DNA from: Zobellella denitrificans
GTDB taxonomy: Bacteria > Pseudomonadota > Gammaproteobacteria > Enterobacterales > Aeromonadaceae
NCBI RefSeq assembly: GCF_002237365.1
Contig: NZ_NMUO01000017.1
Coordinates: 1-51,054, forward strand
Length of the DNA: 51,054 bases
Direction of reading: 5' to 3'
Shown: positions 19,716 to 27,488 of the stretch, one piece after another
How positions within the stretch are numbered: position 1 is the stretch's first letter
How the letters are laid out: the number at the start of each line of letters is the position of its first letter
Program-made: the position numbers and the translations under genes
Notes under the pieces: model-generated
The model's input: the letters and a program-made list of their open reading frames with translations, nothing else
Told to the model about the DNA's origin: nothing
The model's database searches: none

Positions 19716-20603
19716 ATGAGCCAAATCGAGTTATTTCGAAATAAATCCAGCTCTTACACGATCGAGGATCAAATTGCTGGTGATGATGGTCGCATTTACA
19801 TCGTGGGCGAACGTATCGCAGCAGGGGGTAACGCTGTTGTTCACGAATGCAATGAAAGGCTCTCAGGCGATAGCTATGCTGTCAAATTCCAAGTTGAATT
19901 GCGACAGCGTCGCCGCGAGCGCTTTCAACGAGAGGTTGAGTTGCTGCGAGAGTTTGATGATCCACACATCATTCGATTTGTCGCGACCGGCACTGTCCCG
20001 GGCACTCGCACCGAACGCATTAGGCAAGGGGGACGTTCAATCCCTAAAAAGCGGGGGGGCTCGGAGGAGTTACCTTTTGTTATTCTAATGAAGGCTTCAG
20101 AAAACTTGGCTGAGCACGCTCGGACACCTAAACAAATTCCTCCTGCGACTTATCTTGCGCAATTTCTCGGGCTTTCCAAAGCGTTGGTGAAAATAAATGA
20201 GAAGGCTCTCCACCGCGATATCAAGCCTGAGAACATTTTGGTGGTTGGCAGTGCTTGGGCGATCAGTGATTTTGGACTATGCGATTTGCATGAGGGAGGA
20301 CCTGATCTATCGCGTGTTGATGAAAAAATTGGGCCAGTTCAGTGGATGTCGCCAGAAGCATTCAACAAAAACTTGGGTTGTGCTGATTCGATTGACCAAA
20401 CGTCAGACGTGTTCCAATTAGCATCTGTCTTTTGGTATGCCGCCTGCGGTCGTCATCCAACTGGAATAGTCCGTGACACCGACTGGTGTGGTCCCGCGGA
20501 GCTATTCCCAATTATGGAGCGGGCTCTGCTTCACAACTGTCAAAATCGGTTTCAGACGAGCGCAGAGTTCAGCGCAGCCTTGGAAAGTGCGATCATCAGG
20601 TAA
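19716..20603 (+). CDS. Hanks-type serine/threonine protein kinase
   Basis: 295 residues, essentially a bare kinase domain. A glycine-rich loop (GERIAAGGNAVVHE), invariant lysine K57 (YAVKF), a helix-C glutamate in REVELLREF, HRDIKPEN (catalytic D168), DFG (D185) and SPE (WMSPEAF) are all present, so it should be catalytically active. There is no transmembrane segment or extracellular sensor, unlike PknB-type kinases, so it is cytosolic and probably takes its signal from partner proteins. It is the last gene of the defence operon. The DNA is noticeably richer in A/T and third-position A/T than sspFGH, which suggests separate acquisition. Likely substrates would be neighbouring defence proteins or host translation or replication factors; this is inference only. 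Confidence 0.88.
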   Translation: MSQIELFRNKSSSYTIEDQIAGDDGRIYIVGERIAAGGNAVVHECNERLSGDSYAVKFQVELRQRRRERFQREVELLREFDDPHIIRFVATGTVPGTRTERIRQGGRSIPKKRGGSEELPFVILMKASENLAEHARTPKQIPPATYLAQFLGLSKALVKINEKALHRDIKPENILVVGSAWAISDFGLCDLHEGGPDLSRVDEKIGPVQWMSPEAFNKNLGCADSIDQTSDVFQLASVFWYAACGRHPTGIVRDTDWCGPAELFPIMERALLHNCQNRFQTSAEFSAALESAIIR

Positions 20604-20609
20604 TCGCAC

Positions 20610-21452
20610 CTACTTGTGACAGATAAGGCAGGAACCACCACCTTCATCTTCCCCGTAGATATCGTCGATGTCTTCGGGGCAGGCCTTCACAGGCCGTAGA
20701 GGATTGATAGGGATGCTTAGGCGAAGGCGCGCACGCCGAGCCTCGTATTCTGCCTTGATCTCAGCAATACGCTCCGGTTTTTCCAAGTCACAGAGTGACT
20801 CACCCTTAGACCAAGTGAACGGTGATCCATGCTCCAAAGCGTCTTTCTCTAGCTCTTTGGCCTTTTCGAAATCCTCGGGATGCTGCTCTTTGAGGCGCAC
20901 CCACTCGATCTTCTGCTGGAAAAAGCAGAAGGTGCAGCCGCTACGTGAGCGCCACTCGTAATACTTCGGATAGCCTACGCCGGAAGATTCTAGGATGTCG
21001 AACACGCCTGCTTTGTCGATGCCAGCTTCGCGAAAGGGGAATCTCACTATCAGATTTTGAGCTTTTGCCGCATACCCTTCGCGGTACTCCTCATCAGCAC
21101 GAATGGCCACGTAGGAGAACACCGTGTCTCCAGCTGCCAGCCATGGTTTGACCCACTGCTCGAACGGTGCCAATTTGAGTTGGCGGGTACACCAGCGCGT
21201 CTGCGGGCTGGGAAGGAAGTGGTTATATTCGCGAAGCCAAAAGCGGAAATCTCGGCGGGGATTGAGCCGCTCAATGGGCTTACCCAAGTAGCCTTCGAGC
21301 CTTCCCAAGAACTCGTAAACCTCTGGGAGCTCTTCACCGGTATCAGTAAAGAAGTAGTCGATGTCTAACTCTGGGTGATGGTCACGCATCCACACAGCCA
21401 AAGCTGCGCTGTCTTTGCCACCAGAGAGGCCCAGTACGTGTCGCTCAGCCAT
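20610..21452 (-). CDS. sspD: SspD: PAPS-reductase/ATP-pyrophosphatase of DNA phosphorothioation
   Basis: 280 residues. The N-terminal pyrophosphatase loop LSGGKDS (9-15) is followed by FFTDTGEELPE, the signature of the PAPS-reductase/DndC fold. Cysteines in RWCTRQLK, GCTFCFF and the C-terminal SCLICHK could hold an Fe-S cluster, as in DndC. The enzyme is expected to activate DNA (adenylylation) and take part in swapping a non-bridging phosphate oxygen for sulfur. It starts within the end of sspC (8-bp overlap ATGGCTGA) with AAGGAG upstream. Its stop is only 6 bp from the stop of the facing kinase gene. Other PAPS-reductase-like proteins occur in BREX-type islands, but the DUF4007 and ATPase neighbours favour Ssp. 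Confidence 0.85.
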   Translation of the reverse strand: MAERHVLGLSGGKDSAALAVWMRDHHPELDIDYFFTDTGEELPEVYEFLGRLEGYLGKPIERLNPRRDFRFWLREYNHFLPSPQTRWCTRQLKLAPFEQWVKPWLAAGDTVFSYVAIRADEEYREGYAAKAQNLIVRFPFREAGIDKAGVFDILESSGVGYPKYYEWRSRSGCTFCFFQQKIEWVRLKEQHPEDFEKAKELEKDALEHGSPFTWSKGESLCDLEKPERIAEIKAEYEARRARLRLSIPINPLRPVKACPEDIDDIYGEDEGGGSCLICHK

Positions 21453-24400
21453 TCACGTGCTCCTTTTCCTTTGCCAGCTTCATGCTGGTTTTAGCCAGGA
21501 TTGCTAGCAGAACATCAGTGTCAAAACCTTGGTCTTGTAACATTGAGGCTAGTTCAGCGGCCTTGTCATCCACCGTCTGACGATGGCGCTCCGAGAGCGC
21601 GAATGATCGAGAGATCGTCGTAGTATCCGCTCCGGTGCCAATAACCAAGGCGATGGCTTCACTGCGTGCTTCACGTCCTTTGACCCCGACGAAAGCCTCA
21701 GCCTCGCGAAAGCGCCTAGCGAACTGGACAAGCTCCAGCACGGCTGTATCGATGTGACGGTCAACCCAGTCGCGCGGCGGCTTTTCTGCCGCCAGGCTCA
21801 GAATCCCCTCCAGTGACTGACGACTGCCATCGTATGAGGCAAGGCGTGTAGAGAACGCATCGAGCCTGAAATGACCTGAAATGCCGGCTACCGACTTCGC
21901 TCTTTCACGCAAAGACGCTAAGTCCTCTGAAGTCGCATCAAGCGCTTCGAGCATTCTGCTTTCAACTTCGGAGAGCATCTTTGGATAGGCTGTTGCGATC
22001 TCTTGCAGCGGCTCGCGCAGAGCGGTCACATAGGTTTTAGCATCGGCAGCTTCCAGTAGCGAAGGCAAATCAACGAACAAGACTTTGTGCGGATCGCTGG
22101 CCTTTAACAGCATATCCCGGATCGCTTTGGCTGTTTCACCCAATCGCTGCGTACGTCGAGACCACTCGGGCATGTTGAAAATCATCGCCACGAGGCCTCG
22201 TGCCGCCTCTAGAGGATCGGCTGCACCCCCTTTCTCTCCAACCTCTTCAAGGAGACTGGAGATACCTTCTAGAATTTGGCTCTTGTCCTCATCAATAGCG
22301 ATCCAGCGGAGTGTAAAGCGAGCAGGATCTTGCAGGCACTCGTCGATATCCGCATCGCTTAGCCGGGGAATGAACATGCCTTCCTTGTATACGGCGATGT
22401 TAGCTTTGTGCGCCAGTAAGAACACTGTGAGAAACACGGGCAAGATGCCCTGCTTCATGCCGATTTTGCTCCAACGGTCGTAGACCGCATTCACACCGAC
22501 ACGAGTATTAGCATCCGAGAAAAGCTGCCGGGTAATTTTCCAGAGGTGGACGAAGCCTTTAGGAGAGGCTGCAGATGGCTCACAGAAGCGCCAAGCCCCT
22601 CCTTCAACTCGATAGAGATCCGATGCGACAAGCAGCGTTTCGAAAAGACCTCGCTCGGCGGGAAATCCTTCGATACCCAACCGCTCTTGACCTTCGGCGT
22701 TGATCATGGCGTGTAGTAGATCACGTCGAGCCTTGACACTATTGCTCGAAACACTATCGCGATTGACTAGCTCGCTCCACACACGAGGACAATACTCATA
22801 GAGATTGTCCGCGAGATTTGAAGCGATAGGAGAAAGCTTAGCTCCAGGCTCGATGATTTTGTCGCTTCCATTGTGCCATCTGCACAGTGAAACTGCGGCC
22901 TGGAGCTGGTCTTCGAGAGCGGTGCGCGTAGCTGTTAAACGGGCGAAGACTTCACGACGAGCTACCGTGTCACCTTCAAGCTCGGGCCGCTTCTTTACCT
23001 GTTCTAAGGCGACTAATTCGGCCGAAAGTTCAGCAATCCGGGCATGGTTGTCCGGGATGCCCACCAGCACCGGCCAAGGCTTCTCGTACGCACAGGCTTG
23101 GGCCCGCTCTCGGGCCTCACGAATGGTCATGTCGCGGCAAGGAAGAGCAAGGATGAACTGGCCAAACTCGCCCCGTTGGGGAGAATAGGTTTTGGCGATC
23201 TTCTCCGCCTGCTCGATGCTACGCAGCGAGAACTCCATCCAGCGCATGGAGCCCGTTTCGTGGTAGTGCCGCTTGGCTACTACGGGATGCAAACCCATGA
23301 ACTGGGATAGCTTGGTATAGTCGATTCCTGGAGACACGGCCAATGCTTGGGCAATAGCAGCATCAATGTCGAAATCGCTGCCCTCAAAGACTGACCAAGC
23401 TCCGGTGTAGCTCTTATACAAAGCCACTTTGAGATATGTGAGCTTCTTAAGAACCTCCTCGATCTGCTCCTGTGGCACATCGTGGAATAGACTCGACAAA
23501 ACTTGCAGATCGGCGGACAACCCCGAGCCATTGCGGAACAAATCGATGACTGCGATGTTCTTGATCATCGCCACAAGCAAAGGGTCGCCAGACTTTGCCT
23601 CGGCGCGCTCCACGGCTTCGACCGCTTGGGACCAGCGGTGCCCATCGGAAGAGGCCAGGATGGCGGGCTCTAGATTCGCGCGCAGATAGTCCCAATAGTC
23701 ACTAGGGCGATACCAAGATGATTGGTCTAGCGGCGTCGATTGCAAGTAAGCACGGAAGCCATAGGGCTCTACCGAGGAGAGGAAGCCGAAGGTACTACGC
23801 TCGTTTTGGCCGAATTGCCGCTTTGAGATCGGGCCCAACAAAGCAGCCATGGTTGGGTGCAGTGGCCAGCAACGCTCCAAGGCAGAAGCGAAATCATTGC
23901 CGACTGCGGGGCGGCGCGATCTGATTGCATCAGCAACAGATATTGAAGCCTCCCGTATCCATTCTGGGCGCTGCTTGGCTTCTATCGCACTGCCGATGAG
24001 CTCAACAACCTCATCGCTTGCAGCAACGAAAGGAAGGTCCAAGTAACGACCTTGGACCTTGGCCCAGTCGTCACGCGTGTCGATGCCGAGACGGTTGGCG
24101 TACTGCGCGAATGATTGATGCAGCACTCCAATCACAACCAGCCGGCCTTCGGAGCGTGCAGATGCTTCGGCTAGCTCTTGGAAGAAATAGACATCGTCGC
24201 CTGCGCCTAGGGCCGAGGCCTCAAGAAATTTGCCCATTTCGTCAACGAATACCAGGACACCATCGTTCGGGCGACTGTTAGCTTCAGCAAGAAGATCGGC
24301 AATGACGCCCTGTGCATTGGGTTTGTTTCGACCGTCAAAACTCTTGCCTCGGGCTTTGCGGATAGATATATCCAACTCCTTGAGGATACTGCCGCGTCTG

Positions 24401-24768
24401 CCCACAACCGGGATAACCAGCCAACCGTTTTGGACAGGGAAAGCCTTGTCGAATTCCGACTTCGAGCCCAAGTTTAGAACGGAGCGAGCTTTCTCACGAA
24501 GGCTGTTGTCAGAATGCAGAGCGCTCGCTAGAGCCACTGCTAGGGACGACTTACCTCCGCCGAATGGTCCAGTCCAGGTGAAGCTACGTTGGTTGGTTGC
24601 CGAAAGCTGCCTGCACATTCCATCTACCACTGTCGATGCGGTCGCATGGAATATGTAGCCGTCCAATGCATCAGAACGGCCAATATCTGCATCGATCCGG
24701 ATTGAGCGTTGGTATTGGTGTGAAATCTGAACGATGTCCGCGAGCATCTGCTCTTTTGTCTCAGCCAT
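21445..24768 (-). CDS. sspC: SspC: P-loop ATPase of DNA phosphorothioation
   Basis: 1107 residues from the ATG at 24768, which overlaps the sspB stop as ATGGCTGA. A longer frame to 24864 would overlap sspB by 104 bp and is less likely. Walker A GPFGGGKSS (67-75) and Walker B VLVFVDEMGK (171-180) are clear, and the residues between resemble STAND/ORC-like ATPases. The remaining ~800 residues have no motif I recognise. In the Ssp system SspC is the ATPase required with SspB and SspD for single-strand phosphorothioation. The size is larger than many AAA+ proteins but fits this role in the operon. Confidence 0.82.
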   Translation of the reverse strand: MAETKEQMLADIVQISHQYQRSIRIDADIGRSDALDGYIFHATASTVVDGMCRQLSATNQRSFTWTGPFGGGKSSLAVALASALHSDNSLREKARSVLNLGSKSEFDKAFPVQNGWLVIPVVGRRGSILKELDISIRKARGKSFDGRNKPNAQGVIADLLAEANSRPNDGVLVFVDEMGKFLEASALGAGDDVYFFQELAEASARSEGRLVVIGVLHQSFAQYANRLGIDTRDDWAKVQGRYLDLPFVAASDEVVELIGSAIEAKQRPEWIREASISVADAIRSRRPAVGNDFASALERCWPLHPTMAALLGPISKRQFGQNERSTFGFLSSVEPYGFRAYLQSTPLDQSSWYRPSDYWDYLRANLEPAILASSDGHRWSQAVEAVERAEAKSGDPLLVAMIKNIAVIDLFRNGSGLSADLQVLSSLFHDVPQEQIEEVLKKLTYLKVALYKSYTGAWSVFEGSDFDIDAAIAQALAVSPGIDYTKLSQFMGLHPVVAKRHYHETGSMRWMEFSLRSIEQAEKIAKTYSPQRGEFGQFILALPCRDMTIREARERAQACAYEKPWPVLVGIPDNHARIAELSAELVALEQVKKRPELEGDTVARREVFARLTATRTALEDQLQAAVSLCRWHNGSDKIIEPGAKLSPIASNLADNLYEYCPRVWSELVNRDSVSSNSVKARRDLLHAMINAEGQERLGIEGFPAERGLFETLLVASDLYRVEGGAWRFCEPSAASPKGFVHLWKITRQLFSDANTRVGVNAVYDRWSKIGMKQGILPVFLTVFLLAHKANIAVYKEGMFIPRLSDADIDECLQDPARFTLRWIAIDEDKSQILEGISSLLEEVGEKGGAADPLEAARGLVAMIFNMPEWSRRTQRLGETAKAIRDMLLKASDPHKVLFVDLPSLLEAADAKTYVTALREPLQEIATAYPKMLSEVESRMLEALDATSEDLASLRERAKSVAGISGHFRLDAFSTRLASYDGSRQSLEGILSLAAEKPPRDWVDRHIDTAVLELVQFARRFREAEAFVGVKGREARSEAIALVIGTGADTTTISRSFALSERHRQTVDDKAAELASMLQDQGFDTDVLLAILAKTSMKLAKEKEHVNG

Positions 24769-25684
24769 AAGCTCTTCTGACCATTTCATTTCGATCGTCA
24801 TCTGTGAGGTCTTTTCTATGGACTTGGCGAAGGCCCGCAGAGTCTGTCCACGCGAGTTTGCCATCAGTGAAGTCGGCCAAAGAAATCAGTCGTTGGGCGA
24901 TCGACTCCTCGTCGAGCTTGAATACACGGCCGGGCGACCCTTCAGCATAAGCGATCGCTTCAAAAGCTAGTGAGCTTTGGTTGGCGGCCGTTTTATCCCA
25001 AAAATCAATAAGGGCATAGATAAAAATACCGTCGTGAAGCGCGGCCTTGGGGCCCCGGCGGAATGCGTATTGTCCCCTATGGACCTCTTGAAGCAGCCCC
25101 AACTCGCCAAGTAGAGGTTCAGCGAAATCCTCTGGAGAACCGTTTGCTGTACGTGGAGCATAGCTGCGTAGGCAGGTCTCCAAGTCACGCGAAATAGTGG
25201 CGGTAGACAGTCGATGCTTAGGGTCAAGAGTGCGGGCGTAGAGCGCCAAAGGTTCTTCGAGTTCTTGGCGTGTAAACGTAGGAGCGGTCACATGGTTGAA
25301 TAGCCAATACCACGTGGTGGAGCGATGGCACCTGCCTGCTAGTTGCCAATGTACAAACCACGCGGTGGAGGGGTTTTCTGCGTATGGATCAAAACCGTCC
25401 TTTGACAGAGTGTCCATGGCGAAGTCTGTTAAGCGGAAAGCGTCCCCTTCGTCAGTCATGATTCCGCACGCCAAGGCCCAATGCCGAATCGATGCAACCA
25501 TATTCTTACCCACACCGAAGGCTGCGATGGCGGAGTCATCGGTAAAGGTAGTCTTGGGTATCAGCCTATCAACGGTCGCTTGGTCAAAAGCTTTCTTAAG
25601 CCACATTTGGCGCAGCGGAAACGTTTCGTGCCCAGAGAAGTAGACAGACTTCTTGCGGTTGAGTTTTGATGTTGTACTTTTCAT
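24761..25684 (-). CDS. sspB: SspB: DUF4007 protein of DNA phosphorothioation
   Basis: 307 residues. The opening YFSGHETFPLRQMWLKKAFD and the later GVGKNMVASIRHWALACGI are characteristic of DUF4007. In the Ssp system the DUF4007 protein SspB is the DNA nickase that opens one strand for sulfur insertion at a short motif (CCA in the studied examples). It is the first gene of the minus-strand modification operon, with a good promoter about 70-95 bp upstream of the start codon. No sspA desulfurase precedes it. Confidence 0.85.
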   Translation of the reverse strand: MKSTTSKLNRKKSVYFSGHETFPLRQMWLKKAFDQATVDRLIPKTTFTDDSAIAAFGVGKNMVASIRHWALACGIMTDEGDAFRLTDFAMDTLSKDGFDPYAENPSTAWFVHWQLAGRCHRSTTWYWLFNHVTAPTFTRQELEEPLALYARTLDPKHRLSTATISRDLETCLRSYAPRTANGSPEDFAEPLLGELGLLQEVHRGQYAFRRGPKAALHDGIFIYALIDFWDKTAANQSSLAFEAIAYAEGSPGRVFKLDEESIAQRLISLADFTDGKLAWTDSAGLRQVHRKDLTDDDRNEMVRRAYG

Positions 25685-25750
25685 GGTAGGCAGCTTACCT
25701 GAAACTGGTGAATCCCTCCAGTCCGATTATGACAACCGGAAACCTGTACA

Positions 25751-25779
25751 AATATACAGCACATTACTACCTGTGGCAA
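25751..25779 (-). promoter_or_regulatory. Predicted sigma70 promoter of sspBCD
   Basis: On the minus strand TTGCCA (25774-25779) and TATATT (25751-25756) are separated by exactly 17 bp and lie upstream of the sspB ATG at 25684. The surrounding 25685-25883 segment has no gene; it separates sspB from the end of tnsE. Confidence 0.6.
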
Positions 25780-25883
25780 ATATCGAAGCCTCAAGTCGGG
25801 TCTGATAGGTCGACTGCCGGTATGAAAACGTGGGCATGATTTCAGGGTATGTTGCAGCCAAGATACTTCTGTTTGTTTTACGA

Positions 25884-27488
25884 TCAGCTTAGGAGCGCTC
25901 GTATTCGCTGCTTCCAGTTGAATATCCTAGCGGGATTGGCACCAAATGAGCTTTCTTTCGGGTGGTGCACGGAGTGCAATGGCTCACAATGCTTCACCAT
26001 AGTGCTTGGCCAACGCAACGACGCTTTCACCATATCCTTCAAAATCCTATCTATGCTTTTCCCTGCCTCAGCACCTTCTTTGAAGCTCATGATCCGCGTT
26101 GACATGGTCTTCCGGTGATCTGATGTATCAACCTCCAACAGATATCGATCCCTACCATCTTCCAGTCTGAACCTCGCCATCAAGTAACAGCGAGCTGTGT
26201 CATCAGCCATCATGTGGTAGCTGCAGCGAGGTACGTAGGGTAAGGGCTTCACCTCCAGTTCCAGCAGCTCGATACCCGGTTCCTCGGCTATCTGCTGGAT
26301 GATTTCCCTGAGCATCACAAAGCGGTTCGGGTACTCTTCCTGCTCCTCTTGTCTTTCGAGTTGGTTGAGCTCCCCCGGTGCGATGGTGCCGCCTGCCACG
26401 TCGTCGGCCAGCCCCAAGGCCTTGGTTCCGCCGCCCGGCACCTGCTCGTCGTCCACCTTTTTGCCGTGGCCGTTGGCCTGCTTTCCCTTGTAGGCAACCC
26501 TGGTGGCCGGATTCCTGTTGAAAAACATCCCCTCGATAGGCAGCTCGATAAGCTGCCGCTGCTTGTCCTCGTCCGGTTCTTCGTCGGCATCCACCTCGAT
26601 ATCCGCTCCCTCCCGGTTTGGCGGGCTCCAACCACCGCCTTCCCCCCGGACCGACATTTTGAGGGACGGGTGATGGAAGAAAATGTCGTCATCAACCTCG
26701 AACCTCAGTCCCTGCAGGGACTGTATTTCCCAGACCAGCATGTCACCGCTGTCCCGATCCCAAGGCCCCCGCACTTCCATCGTAACGCCAGAAAGACACT
26801 CGGGGGGCAAGAAGTTGAACTGCCACCTGGCGTACTGTGAGCCTCCCCGCACTTGTTCCTGGTTCAGGCACATCCAGATGGATTCGAAGGCGCTCCTCAT
26901 CTCACGCTCCAGCAGCAGCCAGCTGAAGAGGTCCCGGTATCCCTTTATCTTGAGGTACTGGACTGGCGCCCCCGTCCTGGAAGGCGTATGGATATGGTAG
27001 GCGCCCTCCTCCTTTATCACGGAAAACACCATGTCCAGGCCATTGGGCTCGAAGGCCGCCCGGACTAAAAAGCCGGCATGGAAAAAGAGCTTTCGCGCCA
27101 GTTCAAATTTCGGAAGCCAGAAGGTAACGCCATCGGCCTCGAACACAAAACACTGCTGGCCGGCAATCTCGGGCTTTTGGGCCAACCTCTTGGACAAACG
27201 GTCACAACGACCCAATGTCGCCTCCTTCCATTCACCTACCGGAGGCAGCACGAGTTTCTTGCGGAAACCGTGCGACAGGTACGGGGTATCGTCTTCACCG
27301 GTAAATTCACGGCCGACACCCAAGACACAAGCCATCTCCAGGCCAAAACGCTCGGTCCTAACCTGGCCTTCCCGATCGAAAAAAGATGCCAACCGCCATT
27401 GCGAACCAGGCGATCCCCCCTTGAAAAAATTGCCCGCTGCCAACAACTTGCTCCCTTTGGGGATCTGACGAAATAAGATCCTGCTCAA
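25884..27488 (-). CDS. tnsE: Transposition protein TnsE
   Basis: 534 residues from a TTG at 27488. That start overlaps the tnsD stop (TTGA) and follows GGGAGGG with 5-bp spacing. The open frame continues upstream inside tnsD, but a start there is implausible. The C-terminus matches Tn7 TnsE: LLEVDTSDHRKTMSTRI, DMVKASLRWPS and HHPKESS. Tn7 TnsE has 538 residues. TnsE directs insertion into conjugating plasmids and discontinuously replicated DNA by binding the beta clamp and 3'-recessed ends. A charged, low-conservation linker lies in the middle (about 270-370), as in Tn7. It is the last tns gene, adjacent to the cargo. Confidence 0.9.
   Translation of the reverse strand: MSRILFRQIPKGSKLLAAGNFFKGGSPGSQWRLASFFDREGQVRTERFGLEMACVLGVGREFTGEDDTPYLSHGFRKKLVLPPVGEWKEATLGRCDRLSKRLAQKPEIAGQQCFVFEADGVTFWLPKFELARKLFFHAGFLVRAAFEPNGLDMVFSVIKEEGAYHIHTPSRTGAPVQYLKIKGYRDLFSWLLLEREMRSAFESIWMCLNQEQVRGGSQYARWQFNFLPPECLSGVTMEVRGPWDRDSGDMLVWEIQSLQGLRFEVDDDIFFHHPSLKMSVRGEGGGWSPPNREGADIEVDADEEPDEDKQRQLIELPIEGMFFNRNPATRVAYKGKQANGHGKKVDDEQVPGGGTKALGLADDVAGGTIAPGELNQLERQEEQEEYPNRFVMLREIIQQIAEEPGIELLELEVKPLPYVPRCSYHMMADDTARCYLMARFRLEDGRDRYLLEVDTSDHRKTMSTRIMSFKEGAEAGKSIDRILKDMVKASLRWPSTMVKHCEPLHSVHHPKESSFGANPARIFNWKQRIRALLS

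Noticed and set aside
20610-25684. BREX- or Dnd-type assignment of the three-gene modification operon
   Set aside because: No PglX methyltransferase, PglZ, DndD or DndE-like gene is present. DUF4007 with a large ATPase and SGGKDS protein fits Ssp better.
25751-25850. CRISPR or crRNA-like array in the cargo, as in CRISPR-associated Tn7 elements
   Set aside because: No repeat-spacer pattern or cas gene occurs anywhere in the element. Targeting is by TnsD and TnsE.
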